Of a DNA stretch of 58,563 bases, positions 50,852-58,563 are shown in pieces. The translations under genes and the position numbers were made by a program. Position 1 is the stretch's first letter, and the number at the start of each line of letters is the position of its first letter. The notes beneath the pieces are model-generated. The model did not search any database. It saw only the letters and a program-made list of their open reading frames with translations, and was not told where the DNA came from. This DNA comes from Bacteroidota bacterium (GTDB lineage: Bacteria; Bacteroidota; Bacteroidia; Bacteroidales; Lentimicrobiaceae): positions 1 through 58,563 of the forward strand of contig JAEZNO010000035.1 in assembly GCA_023441805.1 (NCBI GenBank), written 5' to 3'.

Positions 50852-51922
50852 TTAAGCGTTTTCTTTTTCGAATTGTGCCATGCAATCAACAAGGGCCTGC
50901 ACACTTTCAATAGGAAGTGCATTATAGGTTGAAGCCCTGAATCCTCCAACTGAACGGTGACCTTTAATTCCAACCATTCCCTGTTTCTTGGCAAATTCCA
51001 TGAATGCTTCTTCCTTATCCTTGTATTGTTCTTTCATTACAAAGCAGATGTTCATAAGTGAGCGTGAATCTTTCTCAGTTGTACCGACAAACATCTTACT
51101 ATTGTCAATAGCATTGTAAAGAAGATTAGCTTTTTCAATATTCTGTTTTTCAATTGCTGATAAACCACCCAGGCTCTTGATCCATCTTAAGGTCTCGAGT
51201 ACTGTATAAATAGGTAATACAGGAGGAGTATTAAACATTGAACCTTCCTTAATATGGGTCCTGTAATCAAGCATTGTAGGTATCTGACGTTCAACCTTGC
51301 CAAGTATATCCTCGCGGATAATTACAAATGTTACACCTGCAGGACCGAGGTTCTTCTGTGCGCCACCATATATAAGTGCATATTTTGACACATCAACAGG
51401 ACGGCTCAAAATGTCGGAAGACATATCAGCTACTAGTGGCACCGGAGAATCCATATCATATCTGATTTCAGTTCCGTAGATTGTATTATTTGTAGTAATG
51501 TGGAAATAATCAGCATCAGTAGGGATAGAGAAATTTTTCGGTATGTAAGTAAAGTTCTTATCAGCTGAAGATGCTACAATATTAACTTCACCAAAAAGCT
51601 TAGCTTCTTTGTTTGCTTTTTTTGCCCATACTCCTGTTTCAAGATATGCTGCCTTTTTATTTAGTAGATTGTAAGGTACCATGCAGAATTGCATGCTGGC
51701 TCCGCCTCCAAGGAAGAGCACCTGGTAGCCTTCGGGGATATTCATGATTTCTTTAAACAGACTTACGGCTTCATCAATAACAGCCTGAAAATCCTTGCTC
51801 CTGTGTGAAATTTCAAGGATTGACATACCAATGCCATTAAAATCAAGTATAGCCTTTGCTGTATTTTCAACGGCTGCTTTTGGTAAAATGGAAGGTCCCG
51901 CATTGAAATTGTGCTTTTTCAT
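50852..51922 (-). CDS. serC: Phosphoserine aminotransferase
   Basis: Product of 356 aa, PLP enzyme of serine (and pyridoxine) synthesis. The start MKKHNFNAGPSILPKAAVEN is the SerC signature. Landmarks: FLGGGASMQFCMVPYNLL, ETGVWAKKANKEAKLFGEV, HITTNNTIYGTEI, VADMSSDILSRPVDVSKYAL and YGGAQKNLGPAGV with the Schiff-base Lys; RSVGGFRASTYNALP near the end. A -7 box TACCTTTG is at 51996-52003. SerC near a LuxC-like acyl-CoA reductase is a recurring neighbourhood in Bacteroidota, by recollection. Confidence 0.97.
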   Translation of the reverse strand: MKKHNFNAGPSILPKAAVENTAKAILDFNGIGMSILEISHRSKDFQAVIDEAVSLFKEIMNIPEGYQVLFLGGGASMQFCMVPYNLLNKKAAYLETGVWAKKANKEAKLFGEVNIVASSADKNFTYIPKNFSIPTDADYFHITTNNTIYGTEIRYDMDSPVPLVADMSSDILSRPVDVSKYALIYGGAQKNLGPAGVTFVIIREDILGKVERQIPTMLDYRTHIKEGSMFNTPPVLPIYTVLETLRWIKSLGGLSAIEKQNIEKANLLYNAIDNSKMFVGTTEKDSRSLMNICFVMKEQYKDKEEAFMEFAKKQGMVGIKGHRSVGGFRASTYNALPIESVQALVDCMAQFEKENA

Positions 51923-51995
51923 GATCGAATACTTTAGATTTATAGTTGAATTTTTTTTGAAAATATTATCTCTTTTGAAGCCTTTAGAATCTTAA

Positions 51996-52003
51996 CAAAG
52001 GTA
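51996..52003 (-). promoter_or_regulatory. -7 box of serC promoter
   Basis: TACCTTTG on the minus strand fits TAnnTTTG. The leader to the ATG at 51922 would be about 65-70 nt. No clear -33 TTTG is seen. Confidence 0.55.
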
Positions 52004-52105
52004 TAAAGTTTTACTGAATGTAGTGGTTTCAGAAATATTTCTTTACTAAATGTTAAGAATGTGTGTTATCCTCTGTAAATCAGATATAAAGCACCATACG
52101 ATAGA

Positions 52106-53032
52106 TTATTTCCTAGGTATTAAATCAAGGTCAGGTTTCTTGAAGCGTTTTCTGTCCTCTCCTTTAATGGCGGGATTACGTGCATTAATACCTTCAACAA
52201 AAGTCCAGTAGTTTTTGAAGTACAAATAACCATCATAGATATTTCCAACCGGCACATATGCCCATCTGATTCCTTCAAGTTCCTTGTTTAATGGTTCAAG
52301 CCTGTCAACAATAACCACACTATCGTTCACATTCCTATAGTGCTTCCTTACACCTGTGAGTGTCAGCTTTTGCTTACTGTACTGAAGTGTTAGACTGGCA
52401 TTTGCTGAATATTCAAAAACAACTCTCTTAGTCTTTCCTTCCTTCGTCTTAAAGACTTCTCTTCCGAAGACAATTGCAGTGTCACCCTGAAAAGTAATTG
52501 CTTCTATACATTTTCGGGAAGTTTGCCTGCTAAACCTATCCCATCCAAACAACAAATAATAGTCATCCTGCTTTGTTTTAGGACTAATTACTCTGTAGTA
52601 AAGAGCGGGAGGCCAATCATTTATTGCATATATCGAATCATTATCTGATTTCTGGTCCGAAGGCTTGATTGTTAATGGTATAACCTTTTTTGTTGCATTA
52701 AAGTAAATGATTCCACAGTAAAGACTACTACCGTCATTTTGCTGTATATTCCAGTTGTAGAATGTGAATTTGCCGTCTTTTGGTGAAGTTTTACCGATAT
52801 TAATCTTCTTCAAAGAATCAGCAATAAAAGTCGGATCACTTAAATATTCAAGCAGATTATCGTAAAACTGTGTGTTTAAAAGTATTCTAACAGAGTCGGA
52901 TCGTTCTTTACGGGTGCTATCGAGCAATTGCTTTAAGTCATCAAACCTTGATAATTGACTGTGGCTTTTTGCACTTAAACAGCATAAACAGACTATAATT
53001 AGTAATAGGAGGATACGTCTTATGGGAATCAT
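52106..53032 (-). CDS. Secreted protein of unknown function
   Basis: Product of 308 aa, not recognised. The signal peptide (MIPIRRILLLLIIVCLCCLS, cut near SHS) exports it. The rest is mixed alpha/beta with many aromatic residues, e.g. FTFYNWNIQQNDGSSLYCGI and YYLLFGWDRFSRQTS. It closes with a basic tail (EDRKRFKKPDLDLIPRK). There is no lipobox (Cys residues sit within the hydrophobic core) and no membrane anchor. It shares a divergent promoter region with the LuxC-like gene. Confidence 0.8.
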   Translation of the reverse strand: MIPIRRILLLLIIVCLCCLSAKSHSQLSRFDDLKQLLDSTRKERSDSVRILLNTQFYDNLLEYLSDPTFIADSLKKINIGKTSPKDGKFTFYNWNIQQNDGSSLYCGIIYFNATKKVIPLTIKPSDQKSDNDSIYAINDWPPALYYRVISPKTKQDDYYLLFGWDRFSRQTSRKCIEAITFQGDTAIVFGREVFKTKEGKTKRVVFEYSANASLTLQYSKQKLTLTGVRKHYRNVNDSVVIVDRLEPLNKELEGIRWAYVPVGNIYDGYLYFKNYWTFVEGINARNPAIKGEDRKRFKKPDLDLIPRK

Positions 53033-53053
53033 TATTTAGAGTTTTATCCTTAA

Positions 53054-53070
53054 CAAATGTATTACTTTTG
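53054..53070. promoter_or_regulatory. Back-to-back divergent -7 boxes
   Basis: Minus-strand TACATTTG (53061-53054) serves the secreted protein. Plus-strand TACTTTTG (53063-53070) serves the LuxC-like gene, whose ATG is at 53083. The two boxes are separated by one base. Confidence 0.6.
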
Positions 53071-53082
53071 CATGAAAGAGAA

Positions 53083-54108
53083 ATGATGCAGCGTGATTTA
53101 TTAAACGAACCAATTTCCAAATTAGCGTATAGACTCCGCGAAAGTCTTGATCTCTATCAACAGGACATTCAAAGTAAAAATACACTTTTAACCGATTTTA
53201 TTAACACGGCTTTTAGGTACAATCCCTGGTTTACTGCCGAAAATGTAGTAGCAGGTCTTGATTTGTTTATTGAGGAACTGCATTTATTATCTAAAACGCT
53301 ACCTGAAGAAACATGGGATTCACCTGGTGTATCAAAAAATATTGGCTTCGTTTATAATAGTAGTCGTCCCTTTGAGTGTCTGAGTGAAATTATTTTTACT
53401 GCTTTTTCAAATTTTAATTGCAAGGTGATGACAACTCCTGATGATAAAATGCTTTTCAGGAAGTTCATTATTCTGATTGAAAATGCAGGATTGAAATTAT
53501 CGAGGGTTGCTGAAGTAGATAACCTTAAACAATGTGATGGCTACGTTATTTTTAAAAAGTTAAATGACACATCGAAACAATATTTCAGCAAATATCCGAT
53601 ACTTGAGCTAAATGCCGGAGATATTAAAGGAAGTTCATTGATCATTACAGGAAAAGAAGATGAAGCTGATTTGATAAAAACTGCTGATTGCTTCTGCCTA
53701 TTTTTTGGCAGGAGTATTAAAAACGTCAAATTGTTTTTTATTCCGCATGAGTACAACCTCAGTATATTGGAAAATTACCTCCAGAAGTATAACGATCAAT
53801 TGCTTCACCATCGTTACTTCAACAACTATGAATACAGAAAATCAGTGATGATTATCAATCATATACCGTTTACTGAAGCGGCTCCAATCCTGATTACCGA
53901 CCAAACAGACCAGGCAGGATACACTTCGGTTCTTGCTTTAGCACGGTATAATAACATAAAAGAGTGTTTTTCCAATGAACTTCAGAAAAGCTTCCCGGCA
54001 TTGAATTTTCATGGAAACAAGATCAGTGATATCACCCTTTCGGCATTTAAGACCAATTTACTCCTCCTGAAACAATTTCTTAACGAAACAAAAAGTGACA
54101 GAAAATAA
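53083..54108 (+). CDS. Divergent acyl-CoA reductase (LuxC-like), probable active-site loss
   Basis: Product of 341 aa, cytoplasmic. ATG 53083 is chosen because the longer reading starts inside the -7 box. The layout follows the Bacteroidota LuxC-type acyl-CoA reductase: FRYNPWFTAENV near the N-terminus, NIGFVYNSSRPFECLSEIIF where the family has a NIPLVGFHD-type loop, LELNAGDIKGSSLIITGKE, then FFGRSIKNVKLFFIPHEYN. In the family the last motif normally reads FGLGCRN-V, with the catalytic Cys. Here residues 209-214 are GRSIKN with no Cys. The reductase is probably inactive or altered. Nearby serC fits the usual neighbourhood. Confidence 0.7.
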   Translation: MMQRDLLNEPISKLAYRLRESLDLYQQDIQSKNTLLTDFINTAFRYNPWFTAENVVAGLDLFIEELHLLSKTLPEETWDSPGVSKNIGFVYNSSRPFECLSEIIFTAFSNFNCKVMTTPDDKMLFRKFIILIENAGLKLSRVAEVDNLKQCDGYVIFKKLNDTSKQYFSKYPILELNAGDIKGSSLIITGKEDEADLIKTADCFCLFFGRSIKNVKLFFIPHEYNLSILENYLQKYNDQLLHHRYFNNYEYRKSVMIINHIPFTEAAPILITDQTDQAGYTSVLALARYNNIKECFSNELQKSFPALNFHGNKISDITLSAFKTNLLLLKQFLNETKSDRK

Positions 54109-54121
54109 TTTGCCAGGATGT

Positions 54122-54152
54122 TTTGTTGTTATAGATTAAATGTATATTTTTG
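54122..54152 (+). promoter_or_regulatory. Promoter of rpmE2
   Basis: TTTG (54122-54125), a 19-nt spacer, then TATTTTTG (54145-54152): a full consensus match. The leader to ATG 54251 would be about 90 nt. Confidence 0.8.
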
Positions 54153-54250
54153 CAGTCCCAAAATTTGTCGGGTATAAGCATATCAATAAAATAAGGGCTA
54201 ACCCCGTCAACAATAGTTAAACAAGGGCATTCATTCAAATTCGCTGATCA

Positions 54251-54520
54251 ATGAAAAAAGAAATCCATCCTAAAGAATATCGTCTGGTCGTCTTTAAAGA
54301 CATGTCAAATGATGATACATTCATTACAAAGTCAACTGTTGCAACTAAGGATACCATTAAAATGGAAGACGGTAATGAATATCCGCTGGTAAAGCTTGAA
54401 ATTTCAAATACATCGCATCCATTCTATACCGGTAAGATTAAACTTATTGATACAGCAGGACGTGTAGATAAGTTCAAGACCAAGTACCAGAAACATTTCG
54501 AAAACCGCAATAAATCATAA
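54251..54520 (+). CDS. rpmE2: 50S ribosomal protein L31, type B
   Basis: Product of 89 aa. MKKEIHPKEYRLVVFKDMSN, STVATKDTIKMEDG, YPLVKLEISNTSHPFYTGK and VDKFKTKYQKHF match L31 type B across the length. The zinc-binding Cys residues of type A L31 are absent, as expected for the type used under zinc shortage. Whether a type A copy exists elsewhere is not visible. Confidence 0.97.
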   Translation: MKKEIHPKEYRLVVFKDMSNDDTFITKSTVATKDTIKMEDGNEYPLVKLEISNTSHPFYTGKIKLIDTAGRVDKFKTKYQKHFENRNKS

Positions 54521-54555
54521 TCAAACAGTTGTTTGATTTTTGTTAATAATATTCT

Positions 54556-54587
54556 AAAAGCCCACATAAATGCCGGGCTTTTTTTTA
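54556..54587 (+). terminator. Terminator of rpmE2
   Basis: AAAAGCCC and GGGCTTTTTTT flank an 11-nt loop, 36 bp past the stop codon. Confidence 0.8.
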
Positions 54588-54630
54588 TTATTTTTGGTCA
54601 ATAGAGTGAAATAAGCAAAAACAGACAATT

Positions 54631-55806
54631 ATGAATTACGTACTCTTTGATGAATCCCGAAGGAAGAATCTTTTACCATTAACATTCATGCGCCCTGTTG
54701 CGGATATCCGGTTTGGAATCCTAACTATCAGGGAGAAATGGGAAAAATATCTCAATACTACTACATCTACTCTTACAGAAAAGTATCTGTCTGAAAAATT
54801 CCCCCTTATAAAGGAAAAGGCTAATATAATTATCAACGGAGCAATCTGTCCGAATCATAATTTGATAAATGAAATTGAGCAGCTTGAGCCGGGATATGCG
54901 CTAATCAAAGATGATACAATTGTCGCAATGTGTTTGAATGAGGAAGACTTTAAGGCTCAATCAAATGTAGTTCAGGAAGTCTTTACTGATGTTGAATGTA
55001 TGCAGATTACATATACATGGGACATTTACTCACAGAATGCAGCAGCAATAGCTGATGATTTTAAAATCCTCACTTCAGGACGAAAATCAGCACCCATTCC
55101 ACAGCACACCATAGCCTATGGAGTCGAAAATATCTTTATTGAAGAAGGTGCCACAATCCTTGCCGCTACACTTAATGCTACTGATGGACCAATCTATATC
55201 GGTAAAAATGTGACTGTTATGGAAGGTGCTAATCTGAGAGGACCATTGGCTTTATGTGATAACTCAACAGTAAAAATGGGTGCCAAAATATATGGAGGCA
55301 CAACTGTTGGTCCTTGGTCAAAAGTAGGAGGTGAGATTAATAATTCTGTAATCTTTGGTTATTCGAACAAAGCTCATGACGGTTTCTTAGGCCACTCAGT
55401 TATTGCTGAATGGTGTAATCTTGGTGCTGATACAAATACTTCAAATCTGAAAAACACCTATGATAATGTAAAACTATGGAACTATGCTGATGAAACTTTT
55501 ATCGACACATCTCAGCAGTTTTGCGGTCTAATAATGGGTGATCATACTAAATGCGGCATCAATACCATGTTCAACACAGGAACAGTTGTCGGAGTGAGCT
55601 CTAATATCTTTGGGTCAGGATATCAACGCAATTTTATTCCATCGTTCAAGTGGGGAGGCGTTACCGGGTTGCAAACATTCGATCCTAAGAAAGCCATTGC
55701 CATTGCTAAGGAAATGTTCAAAAGAAGAAACATGGAGTTTAGTGAAGTTGAGGAGCGACTATTAGAAAATGTCTATAACCTCACTCACAACTACCGCAAT
55801 ATGTAA
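54631..55806 (+). CDS. GlmU-like sugar nucleotidyltransferase with left-handed beta-helix
   Basis: Product of 391 aa, cytoplasmic. The N-terminal domain starts YVLFDESRRKNLLPLTFMRP in place of the usual Gly-rich GMGTR loop. The C-terminal half (from about residue 180) is a hexapeptide left-handed beta-helix: GPIYIGKNVTVMEGANLRGP, SKVGGEINNSVIFGYSNKAH and HTKCGINTMFNTGTVVG. This matches the alternative bacterial GlmU family (TIGR03991-type) common in Bacteroidota. It may make UDP-N-acetylglucosamine, but activity is inferred. Confidence 0.88.
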   Translation: MNYVLFDESRRKNLLPLTFMRPVADIRFGILTIREKWEKYLNTTTSTLTEKYLSEKFPLIKEKANIIINGAICPNHNLINEIEQLEPGYALIKDDTIVAMCLNEEDFKAQSNVVQEVFTDVECMQITYTWDIYSQNAAAIADDFKILTSGRKSAPIPQHTIAYGVENIFIEEGATILAATLNATDGPIYIGKNVTVMEGANLRGPLALCDNSTVKMGAKIYGGTTVGPWSKVGGEINNSVIFGYSNKAHDGFLGHSVIAEWCNLGADTNTSNLKNTYDNVKLWNYADETFIDTSQQFCGLIMGDHTKCGINTMFNTGTVVGVSSNIFGSGYQRNFIPSFKWGGVTGLQTFDPKKAIAIAKEMFKRRNMEFSEVEERLLENVYNLTHNYRNM

Positions 55807-55938
55807 ACCTTTTTCAAAAACTCTTGTTATTCGTGAAATTTCCTCTCTTCCTGCATTGATGGCATAAATTTTGACATACTGTTACCGCAATTAGGGGATC
55901 ATTAGAAAAACATAAAAAGAGTTTTTAAGTACTAACTT

Positions 55939-58401
55939 ATGAATAACGACAAGCTCGGGTTTACCGACCTGATAGAAAACGATTCTGAATTCATTCCACT
56001 ACTTTCGGCAGAGGATGAGGAACAAATGAATGCCGAAGAAGTACCTGAAATACTGCCTATTTTACCTCTAAGAAATACAGTCCTGTTTCCTGGAGTTGTA
56101 ATTCCAATCACCGTTGGCAGGGACAAATCAATAAAACTCATAAAAGATTATTACAAAGGCGACAGAATAATAGGTGCAGCTGCACAAAAGGATTTTGAAA
56201 TTGAGGACCCTGCATTTAAAGATCTTCATGAAATTGGTACCGTTGCTTATATAATCAAGATTTTGCAGATGCCTGATGGTAGCACTACTGCGATTATCCA
56301 GGGAAAGAAACGATTCAGGATAAAAGAGATGGTTCAGGAAGAGCCATACTTTGTTGCTAAAGTCCATAGTTTTGAGACCTCTAAACCAATAGTTAAAGAC
56401 AGGAAGTTCAACGCTTTGATGTCGGCTATAAAAGACCTGGCTATTCAAATCATTAACCTGTCACCAAATCTACCTTCTGATAGTGTTTTTGCAATAAAGA
56501 ATATTGAAAGTCCTGTTTTTCTGGTAAATTTTATTTCCTCAAATCTTAATATTTCGCTTGAGGAGAAGCAGATGCTGCTCACCATTGATGATCTGACTGA
56601 AAGGGCAAATACTGTTCTTGGATTATTGACCAAAGAGCTGCAAATCATTGAATTAAAGAATCAGATACAGAATAAGGTTAAGATTGATCTTGATAAACAG
56701 CAACGTGATTATCTTTTAAATCAGCAGCTGAAGACCATTCAGGAGGAGTTGGGTGATAATCCGCATACTCAAGACATATCTGATTTGAAGGAAAGAGCTG
56801 CCAAGAAAAAATGGCCTGCAAATGTGGCGGCAGTTTTTGAAAAAGAACTGTCAAAATTGCAGAGAATAAATCCTGCTGCTATGGAATATTCTATGCAGAT
56901 AAATTATCTTGATGTTCTGATTGATCTGCCATGGTTAGAATATTCAATTGACAACTTCGACCTGAAGCGTGCTAAAAAAGTACTTGATAAAGATCATTTT
57001 GGTTTGGAGACAGTAAAGGAAAGGATATTAGAGTACCTTGCTGTTTTGAAGCTAAAGGGAGACATGAAATCACCTATTCTTTGCTTATATGGCCCTCCGG
57101 GTGTGGGTAAGACTTCACTTGGAAAATCTATCGCTAAAGCTGTTAATCGACAATATATCAGAATGTCGCTTGGAGGTCTTAGAGATGAGGCTGAGATAAG
57201 AGGACATCGTAAAACCTATATCGGTGCCATGCCGGGAAGAATCTTGCAGAGCATTAGGAAGGCAAAAGTTTCGAACCCTGTATTTGTCCTCGATGAGATT
57301 GATAAAGTAATCGGAGCTAATATTAACGGTGATCCTTCTGCTGCATTGCTAGAAGTACTTGATCCTGAACAAAACAGCACTTTCTATGATAATTTCGTTG
57401 AGTTAGAATACGATCTATCGAAAGTAATGTTTATTGCTACAGCCAATAATATGTCAACTGTACATCCGGCACTACGCGACAGGATGGAAGTTATTGAGAT
57501 AAATGGTTATCTGCTTGAGGAAAAAGTTGAGATTGCAAGAAGACACCTGATACCGAAACAACTGGAAGAACATGGTGTAAAACCTGATCAGATTGAATTC
57601 TCAAAGAAAATAATTGAGACTATAATTGACCAATACACAAGAGAATCGGGTGTTAGAACTCTGGAGCGTAATATAGCAAAGGTTGTTCGTTATCTGGCTA
57701 GGTTTATAGTCTCGGGTGATCCATACAATAAGAAAGTTACAGAAGAAGATTTGGCTAAGATTCTTGGAATTTCAAAATTCAGGCATGAAATTGATGAAGA
57801 CATTCACGCACCGGGTGTTGTAACAGGACTAGCCTGGACACCGGTAGGAGGGGAGATTCTGTTCGTTGAAACAAGCCTTAGTAAGGGTTCAGGAGTATTG
57901 AGTATCACAGGAAATCTTGGTGATGTAATGAAAGAGTCGGCAACACTTGCATATGAATATTTGAAATCAAAGAGCGCCGAATTGAACATCAATCCTGAAA
58001 TGTTTGAGAAAAACAATGTTCATATACATATTCCTGAGGGTGCTACACCTAAAGATGGCCCTTCGGCAGGTATTACAATGTTCACTGCACTGGCATCAGC
58101 ATACACCAAACGAAAGGTTAAAGCTAAATTGGCTATGACAGGTGAAATTACTCTCAGGGGTAAAGTACTTGCAGTTGGTGGTATCAAGGAGAAAATACTA
58201 GCTGCCCGTCGTTCAGGAATTAAGGAAATTATTCTCCCAAAGGATAATAAGAGAGATATTGAAGACATCAATCCTGTATATATTAAAGGATTAAGTTTCC
58301 ATTATGTAGAACAGATGATTGAAGTAATAAACCTTGCACTTACCAATGGTAAGAATAATGCTAAAAAGAACTTCAAAATCCTTAAAAAGAGTGCTTCCTG
58401 A
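55939..58401 (+). CDS. lon: ATP-dependent protease Lon
   Basis: Product of 820 aa, cytoplasmic. The N-terminal substrate-binding LON domain (about 35-245) starts PEILPILPLRNTVLFPGVVI. A helical linker has QQRDYLLNQQLKTIQEELG. The AAA+ module has Walker A GPPGVGKT at 385-392 and Walker B in PVFVLDEIDKV. The C-terminal Ser-Lys protease has Ser709 in PKDGPSAGITMFTALAS and Lys752 in GGIKEKILAARRSG. Full length for LonA. The last gene before a group II intron end; no standard terminator is seen between them. Confidence 0.98.
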   Translation: MNNDKLGFTDLIENDSEFIPLLSAEDEEQMNAEEVPEILPILPLRNTVLFPGVVIPITVGRDKSIKLIKDYYKGDRIIGAAAQKDFEIEDPAFKDLHEIGTVAYIIKILQMPDGSTTAIIQGKKRFRIKEMVQEEPYFVAKVHSFETSKPIVKDRKFNALMSAIKDLAIQIINLSPNLPSDSVFAIKNIESPVFLVNFISSNLNISLEEKQMLLTIDDLTERANTVLGLLTKELQIIELKNQIQNKVKIDLDKQQRDYLLNQQLKTIQEELGDNPHTQDISDLKERAAKKKWPANVAAVFEKELSKLQRINPAAMEYSMQINYLDVLIDLPWLEYSIDNFDLKRAKKVLDKDHFGLETVKERILEYLAVLKLKGDMKSPILCLYGPPGVGKTSLGKSIAKAVNRQYIRMSLGGLRDEAEIRGHRKTYIGAMPGRILQSIRKAKVSNPVFVLDEIDKVIGANINGDPSAALLEVLDPEQNSTFYDNFVELEYDLSKVMFIATANNMSTVHPALRDRMEVIEINGYLLEEKVEIARRHLIPKQLEEHGVKPDQIEFSKKIIETIIDQYTRESGVRTLERNIAKVVRYLARFIVSGDPYNKKVTEEDLAKILGISKFRHEIDEDIHAPGVVTGLAWTPVGGEILFVETSLSKGSGVLSITGNLGDVMKESATLAYEYLKSKSAELNINPEMFEKNNVHIHIPEGATPKDGPSAGITMFTALASAYTKRKVKAKLAMTGEITLRGKVLAVGGIKEKILAARRSGIKEIILPKDNKRDIEDINPVYIKGLSFHYVEQMIEVINLALTNGKNNAKKNFKILKKSAS

Positions 58402-58439
58402 TTAGAACAATAAGACTGTTGAAACATCAAGACTTAACA

Positions 58440-58563
58440 ATCGAGTAGGAGGAAAATAAAATAGTTTTCCTCCTATTTTATTTTCCGACCTCTCACACCA
58501 CCGTACGTACGGTTCACGTATACGGCGGTTCCTTAATAAACAAATCTAACCTTTAAGTAACAG
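58440..58563 (-). mobile_element. Group II intron, 3'-terminal region, runs off right edge
   Basis: Read on the minus strand, 58531-58490 gives GAACCGCCGTATACGTG, then CCGTACGTACGGTGGTGTGA and GAGG. This resembles the conserved structured block that follows the reverse-transcriptase gene in bacterial group II introns. A 14-bp hairpin GGAAAATAAAATAG/CTATTTTATTTTCC then stands in the place of domain V, followed by CCTCCTACTCGATT, like the YCTACTC-type 3' ends of IIC introns. The maturase gene would lie beyond the right edge. Recognition is by eye. Confidence 0.65.

Noticed and set aside
58446..58484. Hairpin first read as a lon terminator (TAGGAGGAAAA/TTTTCCTCCTA)
   Set aside because: A longer alternative stem (14 bp) and the flanking conserved block fit a group II intron 3' end on the minus strand better, although it might still terminate lon transcripts.
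1..58563. CRISPR array, prophage, toxin-antitoxin or restriction system
   Set aside because: No regularly spaced 25-40-bp repeats, phage genes, toxin-like pairs, methylases or nucleases were seen. The short tandem arrays have no spacers.

Overview
The window is chromosomal DNA from a member of the Bacteroidota, most likely an uncultured or environmental Bacteroidales-type lineage. The signs are: low GC; -7 boxes of the TAnnTTTG type upstream of many genes, often with TTTG 19-20 nt further up; almost no Shine-Dalgarno sequences; and families typical of this phylum (short omega subunit, DUF4835/PorD, DUF4301, DUF3127, the GlmU-like sugar nucleotidyltransferase, DUF4369-type thioredoxin lipoprotein relatives, type B L31).

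Layout. 1-1132 (-): N-terminal part of a large secreted repeat protein that runs off the left edge. 1.5-7.1 kb (+): exported amidohydrolase, two exported thioredoxin-fold proteins, tRNA-Arg (-), a single-PAS protein, a 52-aa membrane protein (-) and a HerA/YjgR-type ATPase. 7.4-8.7 kb (-): alpha-oxoamine synthase (serine palmitoyltransferase-like). 9.2-14.3 kb (+): bamD, rpoZ, coaBC, porD-like, then recN with its own promoter. 14.4-19.4 kb (+): fabI and the etfB-etfA-acyl-CoA dehydrogenase operon. 19.7-22.6 kb: GH16 glycosidase, exported glutathione peroxidase (-), MFS protein. 22.6-26.9 kb (-): four-subunit 2-oxoacid:ferredoxin oxidoreductase and an aminotransferase. 27.0-34.1 kb (-): a heavy-metal RND efflux operon led by a His/Cys-rich small protein. 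34.2-37.4 kb (-): thrS-infC-rpmI-rplT translation operon. 37.9-45.9 kb: thioredoxin-like protein, coiled-coil membrane protein, DUF1684, pdxH, two tRNA-Leu genes, DUF4301, nucleotidyltransferase and a FucP-type sugar transporter. 46.2-58.4 kb: radical SAM protein, TPR histidine kinase, DUF3127, guanine deaminase-like protein, aat, serC, an unknown secreted protein, a LuxC-like protein, rpmE2, GlmU-like protein, lon. 58.44-58.56 kb (-): what looks like the 3' end of a group II intron.

How the genes fit together. The core is housekeeping: cofactor synthesis (coaBC, pdxH, serC), lipid synthesis (fabI, alpha-oxoamine synthase), envelope assembly (bamD, porD-like), translation (thrS operon, rpmE2, tRNAs) and proteolysis (lon, aat). 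The VOR-type oxidoreductase, aminotransferase and ETF/acyl-CoA dehydrogenase suggest ferredoxin-linked amino-acid or fatty-acid oxidation in an anaerobe or microaerophile. I found no CRISPR array, prophage, transposase or defence island.

The most interesting signals are non-genic or at gene edges. infC appears to start at AUA behind a strong Shine-Dalgarno sequence. An 88-bp array holds eight 11-bp units, four in each orientation. Two arrays of a 10-bp TTGAAC-type unit lie in opposite orientations. A LuxC-like acyl-CoA reductase lacks the expected cysteine. A group II intron end sits next to lon.
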